A stretch of DNA of 64,000 nucleotides from assembly GCF_014205135.1 (NCBI RefSeq), contig NZ_JACHMY010000001.1, positions 8,184,001 to 8,248,000 of the forward strand, read 5' to 3'. Shown piece by piece: positions 51,959 through 59,629 of the stretch (positions are counted from its first letter, which is position 1; every line of letters starts with the position of its first letter). A program made the translations under genes and the position numbers. Origin of the DNA: Kribbella italica (GTDB taxonomy: Bacteria; Actinomycetota; Actinomycetes; Propionibacteriales; Kribbellaceae). Below the pieces are notes generated by a model. The model did no database searches and had not been told where the DNA came from. It saw nothing but the letters and a program-made list of their open reading frames with translations.

Positions 51959-53278
51959 TCAGGCCGATTTGGCCGCGGCGAAGCCGACCTCGAGGTCGGC
52001 CAGGATGTCGTCGATGTGCTCCAGACCGACGGCGAGCCGGACCAGGCCCGGGGTGACGCCGGAGGCGAGCTGGTCGTCGCCGGACAGCTGGCTGTGCGTG
52101 GTCGAGGCCGGGTGGATCACCAGCGACCGGACGTCACCGATGTTGGCGACGTGGCTGTGCAGCTGCAGCGCGTTCACGAACCGCTTACCCGCGTCGACCC
52201 CGCCCTTGATCTCGAACGCGACCACGGCGCCGGCGCCGCGCGGCGTGTACTTCTGCGCCAGCTCGTAGTACTTGCTGGACGGCAGGCTCGCGTACGCGAC
52301 GCTGTCGACCTCGTCCCGCGCTTCGAGCCACTGGGCGACCTTGAGCGCGTTGTCCAGGTGCCGCTCGATCCGCAGCGACAGGGTCTCCAGGCCCTGGGCG
52401 ATCAGGAACGCGTTGAACGGTGACACCGCCGTCCCGAGGTCGCGCAGCCACTGGACGCGGGCCTTCAGGATGTACGCCAGGTTGCCGAGGTCGGAGCCGA
52501 CACCGAGCGCGGTGCCGTAGGTGAGGCCGTGGTAGCTCTCGTCCGGCTGGTTGAAGCCGGGGAAGCGGTCGGGGTTGGCGGCGTAGTCGAACTTGCCCGA
52601 GTCGACGATCACGCCGGCGATCGCCGTACCGTGACCGCCCAGGTACTTGGTGGCCGAGTGCACGACGACGTCGGCACCGTGCTCCAGCGGGCGCAGCACG
52701 TACGGCGTGGCGACGGTGTTGTCGACGATCAGCGGGACGCCGAACTCGTGCGCGACGCCGGCGATGCCCTCGATGTCGAAGATCTCGCTCTTCGGGTTCG
52801 CGATCGTCTCGCCGAAGAACGCCTTGGTGTTCGGCTTGATCGCGGCCTTCCAGGACTCCAGGTCGCTCGGGTCCTCGACGAAGCTCACCTCGATCCCGAG
52901 CTTCGGGAAGGTGTAGTGGAAGAGGTTGTACGTGCCGCCGTACAGGCTCGGGCTGCTGACCACGTGGTCGCCGGCCTCGGCGATGTTCAGCAGCGCGAGC
53001 GAGGTCGCGGCCTGGCCGGACGAGACCAGCAGCGCGGCCGTTCCGCCTTCCAGGCTGGCGATCCGCTGCTCGACGGCGTCCTGGGTCGGGTTCTGGATCC
53101 GGGTGTAGATGTTCCCGAACTCCTGCAGGCCGAACAGGCTGGCGGCGTGGTCGGTGCTGTCGAAGGTGTACGACGTCGTCTGGTAGATCGGCAGCGCCCG
53201 CGCCTTGGTGACCGCGTCGGAGGTCTGACCGGCGTGAATCTGCCGCGTCTCGAAGGACCAGCTCGGGGTAGTAGTCAT
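51959..53278 (-). CDS. metY: O-acetylhomoserine sulfhydrylase
   Basis: The 439-residue PLP enzyme makes homocysteine from O-acetylhomoserine and sulfide. It reads WSFETRQIHAGQTSDAVTKARALPIYQTTSYTFDSTDHAASLFGLQEFGNIYTRIQNPT, VSSPSLYGGTYNLFHYTFPKLGIEVSFV, and PLP Lys211 in VVHSATKYLGGHGT. It is the first gene of the metY-metX operon. Only 65 bp separate its start from the divergent AHSA1 gene, too short for a normal SAM riboswitch. Confidence 0.95.
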   Translation of the reverse strand: MTTTPSWSFETRQIHAGQTSDAVTKARALPIYQTTSYTFDSTDHAASLFGLQEFGNIYTRIQNPTQDAVEQRIASLEGGTAALLVSSGQAATSLALLNIAEAGDHVVSSPSLYGGTYNLFHYTFPKLGIEVSFVEDPSDLESWKAAIKPNTKAFFGETIANPKSEIFDIEGIAGVAHEFGVPLIVDNTVATPYVLRPLEHGADVVVHSATKYLGGHGTAIAGVIVDSGKFDYAANPDRFPGFNQPDESYHGLTYGTALGVGSDLGNLAYILKARVQWLRDLGTAVSPFNAFLIAQGLETLSLRIERHLDNALKVAQWLEARDEVDSVAYASLPSSKYYELAQKYTPRGAGAVVAFEIKGGVDAGKRFVNALQLHSHVANIGDVRSLVIHPASTTHSQLSGDDQLASGVTPGLVRLAVGLEHIDDILADLEVGFAAAKSA

Positions 53279-53343
53279 ATAAAGAAGATAGAGTTACTAG
53301 ACTTTCACGACGGGTGATCGTCACATGCTGAACACTGGGACCG

Positions 53344-53817
53344 ATGGAGCCCTTGGAGACCACCACGCCGGACGACCGGTCGATCCTCGTCCGGACGTCG
53401 CTCGCCGCGCCGCGAACGGCGGTGTGGCAGGCCTGGACGACGCCCGATCTGATCCGCCGCTGGTGGAGTGGCGGCTTCGGCGAGCAGACCGTCGCCGACG
53501 TCGATCTCCGGCCGGGCGGCGCGTGGCGCTACGTGCTTCGGATGCCGGACGGTGGTGGTGAACTCGGCTTCCACGGCGAGTACGTCGAGGTGGTGCCGGG
53601 GGAGCGGCTGGTCTGGAGCGAGGTGTACGAGGGGGCGCCCGAGGAGGAGGGCACGGTCGTCACCGCCGAGTTCGCGGACGCGGCTGAGGGGACGGCGTTG
53701 AGTGTCCTCATCCGCTCGCAGGACAAGGCGAACCGGGATGCCGTCCTCGCCTCTGGTTTCGAGGCCGGGTTGGAGAGCGGGTACGCCGTACTGGAGCAGC
53801 TCGCTCGCGAAAGCTAG
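53344..53817 (+). CDS. AHSA1-type SRPBCC protein
   Basis: The 157-residue protein reads DRSILVRTSLAAPRTAVWQAWTTPDLIRRWWSGGFGEQTVADVDLRPGGAWRYVLRMPDGG, followed by GEYVEVVPGERLVWSEVYEG. It has an AHSA1/START fold with a D-L-R-P-G-G-A motif typical of small-molecule-binding members. It diverges from metY across a short gap and is likely monocistronic. The ligand is unknown. Confidence 0.9.
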   Translation: MEPLETTTPDDRSILVRTSLAAPRTAVWQAWTTPDLIRRWWSGGFGEQTVADVDLRPGGAWRYVLRMPDGGGELGFHGEYVEVVPGERLVWSEVYEGAPEEEGTVVTAEFADAAEGTALSVLIRSQDKANRDAVLASGFEAGLESGYAVLEQLARES

Positions 53818-53835
53818 CTCCGGCCGGCGTACGCG

Positions 53836-54603
53836 CTAGTCCTTCGCGGCGAGGCTGAGGGCGGCGGGGCCGAGGAGTACTCCGCCTTCGACTGGGAGGG
53901 TGAGGCCGGTGATCCAGGCGGCGTCGTCGGAGGCGAGGAAGGCGACGGCGGCGGCGATGTCTTCGGGCTCGCCGGCCCGGCCCAGCGGGTACAGCTTGGC
54001 CAGCCGTTCCAGGGTGCCGGGCTGGCTGTCCCAGTTGGGGGTGCGAATGGTGCCGGGGGCAACGACATTGAAGCGGACGCCGCTGGGTCCGAAGCGGGCG
54101 GCGAAGTTCTGGGTCATCGCGGCCTGACCGGCCTTCGCTGCCGAGTACTCGATGTTGCCGAACGCGGCGAGGCCGTTGACCGAGCTGATCGTCACCACGT
54201 TGCCGCGCGACTCGAGCAGGTGCGGGAGCGCGGACTGGATGCACTGCGCGGCGCTGACCAGGGTGAGGTCGAGCTGGCGGTGCCACTCGTCGGCCGGGGT
54301 GTCCTCCGGCTTCGTGCTCACGATGCAGCCGCCGGCGTTGTTCACCAGTACGTCGAGCCGCCCGAACCGCTCGACCGCCGCCGCGACGGCCGCGTCGATC
54401 TCCCCGCGGCTGGTGACGTCGACCTTCACCGCGAGGGCCTTGTCGCTGCCGAGCTCGCCGACCAGTTCGTCGAGCTTGTCCTGCTGCAGATCGGTGGCGA
54501 CGACCACGCCGCCCTCGGCCGCGATCCGCCGCGCCACCGCGGCGCCGATCCCCTGCGCCGCCGCCGTGACCAGCGCGACCTTGCCCTCGAACCGCTGCAC
54601 CAT
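53836..54603 (-). CDS. SDR family oxidoreductase
   Basis: The 255-residue enzyme has the classical SDR set: a nucleotide loop TAAAQGIG (an Ala replaces the first Gly of TGxxxGIG), NNAG, ISSVNGL with catalytic Ser, and Tyr153-Lys157 in YSAAK, then the PGTIRTPNW loop. It uses NAD(P) to oxidise or reduce a small alcohol or ketone. The start codon overlaps the TIGR03089 stop by one base (TGATG), so the two are coupled. Confidence 0.9.
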   Translation of the reverse strand: MVQRFEGKVALVTAAAQGIGAAVARRIAAEGGVVVATDLQQDKLDELVGELGSDKALAVKVDVTSRGEIDAAVAAAVERFGRLDVLVNNAGGCIVSTKPEDTPADEWHRQLDLTLVSAAQCIQSALPHLLESRGNVVTISSVNGLAAFGNIEYSAAKAGQAAMTQNFAARFGPSGVRFNVVAPGTIRTPNWDSQPGTLERLAKLYPLGRAGEPEDIAAAVAFLASDDAAWITGLTLPVEGGVLLGPAALSLAAKD

Positions 54604-55283
54604 CAGTCCTCCACCACTCGGTCGACCTTCTCGTCCGCGAGCCGTCGTTCCAGCTTGGCCGGATCGAGGTTGCGGCACAGCACGATCGAACCACCTCCGG
54701 AGATCACGCCGACCAGCAGACCGAGCCCGGCCGGGTCGACCAGGTCGCGGGTGACCAGGATCCGCTCCGCGATCGGTGCCGCGGCCGCGATCACCCCCGC
54801 GTGCGTGCGTCCGTCGTACGCCGGGCTGTCGGCCGTCGGCGGGTTGAACGGGACGAACAGGTCGGGGTGGTTGTAGACCTCGGCGCCGTAGTCGTGCACG
54901 CCGTCGGGCACCGGGTCGCGGAAGCGCCCGCCGAGCGGGAGCAGCGCGGACGCGATCGACTCGCGGTTGCCGCGGACCCGGAAGTCCGGGCCGGTGATCG
55001 CCAGGTCGCCCTCGCCGGTGGTCACCGACGCACCGGCCGACCAGGTCGCCAGCGCCCAGACGACCCCTAGCCAGTGCGGCGGCAGCCCGATCGCGACGGT
55101 CTCCTCCGGCTCCAGCTCGTACTCGTCGACGAGCAGGTTGGCGGTCTTGGCGACCCAGTTCGCGGTGGTCACCGCGCTGAGCTCGATCCGCTCTCCGGTG
55201 ACGTCGTCGTAGTGGGTGAGGAACGGACTGGCGCCGTCGCGGCGTACGGCAGCGGCGAAGAGTTCGGGCAGGGTTCCGGCCAT
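54603..55283 (-). CDS. TIGR03089 family protein
   Basis: The 226-residue protein reads LPELFAAAVRRDGASPFLTHYDDVTGERIELSAVTTANWVAKTANLLVDEYELEPEETVAIGLPPHWLGVVWALATWSAGASV, the pattern of TIGR03089. It is like an N-terminal piece of an AMP-forming acyl-CoA synthetase, but lacks the P-loop signature and the C-terminal adenylation domain, so it is not a working synthetase. The family occurs only in actinobacteria. TAGGCT lies 6 bases before the ATG. Confidence 0.9.
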   Translation of the reverse strand: MAGTLPELFAAAVRRDGASPFLTHYDDVTGERIELSAVTTANWVAKTANLLVDEYELEPEETVAIGLPPHWLGVVWALATWSAGASVTTGEGDLAITGPDFRVRGNRESIASALLPLGGRFRDPVPDGVHDYGAEVYNHPDLFVPFNPPTADSPAYDGRTHAGVIAAAAPIAERILVTRDLVDPAGLGLLVGVISGGGSIVLCRNLDPAKLERRLADEKVDRVVED

Positions 55284-55341
55284 GCCCGAAGCCTACGTTT
55301 CGCATTCGGGGCTAATGTGGTCGGGGAGAAAGAAGGCATCG

Positions 55342-55626
55342 ATGGAGACACTGCTGGCGCTGCCCGAAGGCGGCGAGTGGATCGTGCTGCTGGTCGTCGT
55401 GGTCCTGCTCTTCGGCGCCAACCGCCTGCCCGAGCTGACCCGCAACACCGCCCGCGCACTGGTCGAGCTGAAGAAGATCACCCGCGAGGCGAAGCTGGAC
55501 CCGAGCCCGGTCGAGCCGACGGCCGAGGAACGCGCCAGACCCGCGGTGTCAGACGTGGAAGAGGTACGACCGGGGGCGCGGGTGGAAGGCGAGCAGCCGC
55601 AGCAGAAACCGGTCAGCGACGGATAG
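55342..55626 (+). CDS. TatA/TatB-type Sec-independent translocase subunit
   Basis: The 94-residue protein has a short outside stretch, one transmembrane segment (EWIVLLVVVVLLFGANRLPELTRNTARALVELKKITREA) with the F-G-x-x-x-L-P-E-L hinge of TatA/B, an amphipathic helix and an acidic/proline-rich tail. No tatC lies nearby, so it is likely an extra TatA paralogue. GGGGAGAAAGAAGG precedes ATG 55342. Confidence 0.85.
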   Translation: METLLALPEGGEWIVLLVVVVLLFGANRLPELTRNTARALVELKKITREAKLDPSPVEPTAEERARPAVSDVEEVRPGARVEGEQPQQKPVSDG

Positions 55627-55996
55627 CCGCGCCGCGCTACCCGCCGAGGAACGCGCCGAGGTTCCGCGCAGCCGCCCGCCGAGCGGCCGGCTCCCACGGC
55701 CCCGGCGGCTGTCGTGGGACGAGTGGCCGACCCCATCAACCGCCCACGGATGCCTCGCGGGCTGGGATTCTGAGCGTGACCACCGGCGGTCGAGGTTGCT
55801 TGATCAGTGCTGGGCGGTGCACGCCGGCGTCCTGTGGGAGTGGTGGACGCCCACCACTCAGTAAGTGGTGGCTCGGGTGGGTAGTCGGGCGGGGGTGAGC
55901 CCGTGCGGGCCTCGGGTGGGGAGGTTGGTGAGTGGTGCAGGTTCGTGCCGGCGGCTGAGATGGTCCACCGGCGGAGCGGCACGTCCTGCGGAACGC
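55627..55996. other. Intergenic region with alternative hairpins
   Basis: This 370-bp stretch has no supported gene. Around 55839-55871 lie AGTGGTGG, CCACCACT and AGTGGTGG in turn, so the middle block can pair perfectly with either neighbour (4- and 5-base loops). Elsewhere the sequence is GC-rich with imperfect repeats; no promoter or start is clear. Confidence 0.6.
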
Positions 55997-56797
55997 TCAG
56001 ACGCTGAACAGGTTCATCCGGTACGACGCCGCCCGCGGATGGAACGCCAGCAGGCGGAGGAGCAGCCGGTAGGCCGGCGGGAGCCGGGCGGCCACCGACG
56101 GCTGCGGTCGGGCGAGTGGACGCGAATCGACCAGCCGCAGACCCCACGGCTCCAGCTCGATCGCGTCGTCGCAGGCCCAGGCGAACTCGGCCCGGGTGTG
56201 CTTCAGTGCGTCGTGCTGCGCCTGGCTGTCGACCATCGCGTCGCCCGCGGTGTCGAAGGCCAACCGGCTGCCCGGGAAATGGTCGTGGACGAGCGCGACG
56301 GCGTACTGGGCGTCGTCGCGCGGCAGGTAGAAGAGGACGGCCTCCGCGACGAAGAAGTACGGCGCGGGACGAGCGCGGACGGCCTCGATCCACGCGGGAT
56401 CCGTGATCGAGCCGGCGAGCATGCCGCGGCGGTCGCTCGGCCGGAAGAAGCGTTGCCGCAGCTCCATCGAGTCCGGCAGGTCCAGCTCGAACCAGTGGCA
56501 GGTCCCGTTGTCGAGCCGCTCGAACCGGGTGTTCAGGCCCGCGCCGATCTCGACGACGGTGCCGTAGGGGTTGGCGCGGAGGAAGTCGGTGACCCAGCTG
56601 TCGAAGATCAGCCCGCGGAGGACCGAACCGCCGAGGCTGCGGCCGCCGTCGTACTTGGTGAAGTCGTAGTCGATCGACGCGACCATCTCGACGGCCTTCG
56701 GGTCGCGCATCAGTGGGCGCTTCTTGTGGGTCTCGACCGCGCGGCCGTAGAGCGGAATCAGCAGCGTCTCCTGGACGGCGCCGAGCTGGATCTTCAT
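55997..56797 (-). CDS. Class I SAM-dependent methyltransferase (PPM/leucine carboxyl methyltransferase-like)
   Basis: The 266-residue enzyme begins at ATG 56797, right over the SIP stop (ATGA). It reads LGAVQETLLIPLYGRAVETHKKRPLMRDPKAVEMVASIDYDFTKYDGG, EIGAGLNTRFERLDN, WFELDLPDSMELRQRFF and YFFVAEAVLFYLPRDDA. This fits the LCMT/PPM methyltransferase family common near siderophore genes, which O-methylate a carboxylate. It is cotranscribed with the SIP gene, so it may modify a siderophore or its precursor. Confidence 0.85.
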   Translation of the reverse strand: MKIQLGAVQETLLIPLYGRAVETHKKRPLMRDPKAVEMVASIDYDFTKYDGGRSLGGSVLRGLIFDSWVTDFLRANPYGTVVEIGAGLNTRFERLDNGTCHWFELDLPDSMELRQRFFRPSDRRGMLAGSITDPAWIEAVRARPAPYFFVAEAVLFYLPRDDAQYAVALVHDHFPGSRLAFDTAGDAMVDSQAQHDALKHTRAEFAWACDDAIELEPWGLRLVDSRPLARPQPSVAARLPPAYRLLLRLLAFHPRAASYRMNLFSV

Positions 56798-57591
56798 GCT
56801 TCCGTGCGGCGCCAGTAGCCGCAGAAGTAGACCTGGTGCTTGTCCAGGCCGCGGTCGTTGACGAGGTGGCGGCGGACTGAGGTGACGAGGGAGGACTCGC
56901 CGGCCAGCCAGGCGTAGGCGCGGCCGATGGGGAGGGCGGTTGCGCGGAGGCGGCGGAGCAGGAGGTCGCTGTTGTGGGCGTCGCCGCGGTGCAGCCAGTG
57001 AATCCGTACGCCGGGGTGCCGCGGGATCCGCAGTTCGTCGTCGCGGTCGCCGACCTCGATGAACGCCAGCGCGCGGTCGTCCGGCCCGAGCTGCTCGATG
57101 ATCGCCGCGATCGCGGGCAGCGCGGTCTCGTCGCCGACCAGCAGCTGCCAGTCGGTGTCCTGCGGGGGCGCGTAGTCGGCGCCGTCGCTGAGGATGCCGA
57201 GCCGGTCGCCGGGAGCGGCGGCCTGCGCGAACGTCGAGCCCGGGCCGGTGCCGTGCACGACGAAGTCGATGCCCATCCGGCGGGCGGCCGGTTCGAACGC
57301 GCGCACGGTGTAGTTGCGCACGACCGGCCGGGTCGCCTCCGGCATCTCCTGCAGCTCGGGCCACCAGCGCTCGGTTCGCGGCAGGATCAGTTCCGCGCCG
57401 GGGCGCGGCGGCAGGAAGATCCGGACCAGGTGATCGGGGCCGGCGTACTCGAACCGGTCCAGTTCAGGAGCGCCGACGGTGATCCTGATCAACTGGCGGT
57501 TCAGCACGGTCCGCGCCAGCACGGTGGCCGCGATCGGTCGCCGTACCAACTCCAGGCCGGTCTCCAGACCGGGATCCACGCCGAGGCTCAT
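56794..57591 (-). CDS. Siderophore-interacting protein (FAD-dependent ferric reductase)
   Basis: The 265-residue SIP-family reductase frees iron from ferric siderophores in the cytoplasm. It carries FAD-binding (DHLVRIFLPPRPG, RNYTVRAFEP, FVVHGTGPGSTFAQAAAPGDRLGIL) and NAD(P)H-binding (WQLLVGDETALPAIAAIIEQL, RAYAWLAGESSLVTSVRRHL) parts. Its start has TAACCT about 7 bases upstream within an iron box, so it should be switched on when iron is scarce. The next gene is the methyltransferase. Confidence 0.93.
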   Translation of the reverse strand: MSLGVDPGLETGLELVRRPIAATVLARTVLNRQLIRITVGAPELDRFEYAGPDHLVRIFLPPRPGAELILPRTERWWPELQEMPEATRPVVRNYTVRAFEPAARRMGIDFVVHGTGPGSTFAQAAAPGDRLGILSDGADYAPPQDTDWQLLVGDETALPAIAAIIEQLGPDDRALAFIEVGDRDDELRIPRHPGVRIHWLHRGDAHNSDLLLRRLRATALPIGRAYAWLAGESSLVTSVRRHLVNDRGLDKHQVYFCGYWRRTEA

Positions 57592-57596
57592 GTCGG

Positions 57597-57615
57597 TTAG
57601 GTTAGCCTTGGCTAA
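57597..57615. promoter_or_regulatory. IdeR/DtxR-type iron box
   Basis: TTAGGTTAGCCTTGGCTAA matches the 19-base IdeR/DmdR/DtxR consensus at 16 of 19 positions. It lies between the divergent SIP and siderophore-binding lipoprotein genes and overlaps the SIP -10 box, so iron-bound IdeR should repress both directions. Confidence 0.9.
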
Positions 57616-57648
57616 GCCGAATGGTCCATGTCTGGTGAGGAGATCGTC

Positions 57649-58584
57649 ATGGTGCTGCTGCTGGACCGGCCCGAGTTCGACAACGCCCTGACCCGGCGAG
57701 GGTTCCTGTCCGTCGGTGCCGGAGTATCGGCCGGACTGCTGACCGCCTGCTCGAACGACGACGCTCCGGAGGTGGCCGCCGATCGCGAGGTCGCGACCGA
57801 CAAGGGCCCGGTCCGGGTCCCGGTCGCGGCGACGCGGGTGGTGTGCGCGGACTTCTACGGTGCCTTCGCGACCGTCGACGTCGGTCTGGTCCCGGTCGGG
57901 ATCAGCGGGGACGGGTACCAGGACTCCGGACCGTCATACGCCGGCAAGCTGGCCGGCCTCCCGAGCGTCGGCGACTTCACCGAGCCCGCGGTCGAGAAGA
58001 TCGCGAACGTGCGGCCCGATCTGATCCTGCGGACGATCGACACCGACGACGCGCTCTACCGGCAGCTCAGTGCGATCGCGCCGACGGTGGTGGTCTCGTT
58101 CCAGCGGCTCAGCCTGGTCGAGGTGGCGAGTCGGGTCGGTGAGGTGCTCGGGCGCAAGGCTGAGGCCGAGGCGCTGCTTGCCGAGTATCAGAAGCGGACG
58201 CAGGCGTTGAAGGCGCAGTACGCCGAACTGCTGGCGGCGAAGACCTTCACGCTGGCCGGGGCGGCGTCGGAGAGCCCGTGGTGGACGTACGGGCCGAAGT
58301 GGACCGACACCAAGGTGCTGCTCGACTGTGGGGTGAAGCTGGCGGCGCCGTCCGCGGCGCAGGACAAGCCGGTGGTGGAGTACTCGTTCGAGCGGCTCGA
58401 TCTGCTTGCTCAGAGCAACGTTTTGCTGGTGCCGGCGGCGCCGGACGGGACGACGCCCGGCCCGGACGCGCAGACCCTGACGAAGCAGGCGCTGTGGCGG
58501 CGGTTGCCCGCGGTACGGGCGAAGCAGGTGTATCCGGTGGTGACGGGGGCATCATCGCTGGGGAACGGGCTGGAGCTGGTGTAG
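57649..58584 (+). CDS. Iron-siderophore ABC transporter substrate-binding lipoprotein, stopped early
   Basis: ATG 57649 has GAGGAG 6 bases upstream and gives 311 residues; ATG 57628 is an alternative. The N-terminus has a twin-arginine lipoprotein signal (TRRGFLSVGAGVSAGLLTAC). The rest is the FepB/FhuD-type fold: VCADFYGAFATVDVGLVPVGIS, PAVEKIANVRPDLILRTID, VVVSFQRLSLVEVASRVGEVLG, KAEAEALLAEYQ. The frame ends at TAG 58582-58584 but continues with RLERVLAEIAQS to TGA at 58621, the last helix of this family, so a nonsense mutation or amber readthrough is likely. Confidence 0.85.
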   Translation: MVLLLDRPEFDNALTRRGFLSVGAGVSAGLLTACSNDDAPEVAADREVATDKGPVRVPVAATRVVCADFYGAFATVDVGLVPVGISGDGYQDSGPSYAGKLAGLPSVGDFTEPAVEKIANVRPDLILRTIDTDDALYRQLSAIAPTVVVSFQRLSLVEVASRVGEVLGRKAEAEALLAEYQKRTQALKAQYAELLAAKTFTLAGAASESPWWTYGPKWTDTKVLLDCGVKLAAPSAAQDKPVVEYSFERLDLLAQSNVLLVPAAPDGTTPGPDAQTLTKQALWRRLPAVRAKQVYPVVTGASSLGNGLELV

Positions 58585-58714
58585 AGACTGGAGAGGGTGC
58601 TGGCGGAGATCGCGCAGTCGTGAACTCCGGATCTCGGTGGTACTCGAAGGAACAAGTGGCGAAGCCTGGGTGCGCTGTTCGGTGGCCGGACGTGAGGGGA
58701 CGGGTGGAGCAGGG

Positions 58715-59605
58715 ATGAGTCCGGTGACGATCAGGTCCGAGATCCGTCGACTGACCCGGTCGGGGGACTCCCGGGTGATCTGTCCGGTGACTGTGGAGTC
58801 CGTCGAGGAACTGACGCCGCAGTTCAGCCGGGTGGTGGTGCGCGGGGACGGGCTGGCGGCGTACCGGACGATCCGGCCGGCTGATGCGTTCAAGCTGATG
58901 ATCCCGCCGGACGGGATCGGCAGTGTGCGGATGCCGAAGCTCGGACCGAACGGTGCTCCGGTGTGGGCGGCCGACCGGCCGCTGCCGTTGACGCGGGCGT
59001 TCACCGTGCGGTCGTTCGACCCGGTGACGCTGCGGCTGACGTTCGACGTGGCCGTGCACGGCGAGGGCCCGGCGATGACCTGGCTGGCCAACACGCGGCC
59101 CGGTGACACCCCGATCCTGTTCGGCACCCGGCGCGAGTTCTCCGCGGGCGACGGCGTCGCCAACCACCTGCTGATCGGCGACCCCACCTCGTTGCCGGCG
59201 ATCGCGAGCATCGTCGAGTCGCTCGACGCGCCCGCGACCGTGTTCCTGCAGGTGGAGAGCGAAGCCGACCAGCGGTTGGTCCCCGGTGACGTCCAGTGGA
59301 TCGTCGGCCCGCCCGGGATCGGCCCGGATTCCCCGCTGGAGAAGGCGGTTCGTTCCTACCCGCGGCTCAGCGGCCGGACCCAGGCCTGGCTCGCGGCCGA
59401 GGCGGGCGTCGTACGGTCGTTGCGTCAGTACCTGCTGAAGGACCTCGCCATCCAGCGCGACGACCTGCACACGGTGGCCTACTGGATCGCCGGCCAGACC
59501 GCCGAGGGCCGCGACGCCGAGCAGATGCGCTGGTACGCGAAGGCGAACGAAGAGGGCCTCGACACCACCGATCCCGCCGTGCTGCAGGGCCTCGAGTTCA
59601 GCTGA
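58715..59605 (+). CDS. Siderophore-interacting protein, second copy
   Basis: The 296-residue SIP protein (VTVESVEELTPQFSRVVVRGDGL; LTRAFTVRSFDPVTLRLTFDVAVHGEGPAMTWLANTRPGDTPIL; NHLLIGDPTSLPAIASIVESLDA; QAWLAAEAGVVRSLRQYLLKDLAI) has FAD and NAD(P)H domains like the first copy, and a 30-residue tail ending WYAKANEEGLDTTDPAVLQGLEF. It lies 130 bp after the lipoprotein gene and may be in the same iron-repressed unit. ATG 58715 has GGAGCAGGG upstream. Confidence 0.9.
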   Translation: MSPVTIRSEIRRLTRSGDSRVICPVTVESVEELTPQFSRVVVRGDGLAAYRTIRPADAFKLMIPPDGIGSVRMPKLGPNGAPVWAADRPLPLTRAFTVRSFDPVTLRLTFDVAVHGEGPAMTWLANTRPGDTPILFGTRREFSAGDGVANHLLIGDPTSLPAIASIVESLDAPATVFLQVESEADQRLVPGDVQWIVGPPGIGPDSPLEKAVRSYPRLSGRTQAWLAAEAGVVRSLRQYLLKDLAIQRDDLHTVAYWIAGQTAEGRDAEQMRWYAKANEEGLDTTDPAVLQGLEFS

Positions 59606-59629
59606 GTCGGTCGCCGGTAGGGTCGGTGC

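Noticed and set aside
53279..53343. Possible SAM riboswitch upstream of metY
   Set aside because: Only 65 bases separate metY from the divergent gene, too short for SAM-I, SAM-II or SAM-IV folds, and no matching helices were seen.
55293..56393. A 366-residue leftward open frame through the 55.6-56.0 kb gap
   Set aside because: Its composition is Pro/Arg/Ser low complexity, it runs out of frame through the TatA-like and methyltransferase genes, and it has no ribosome site.
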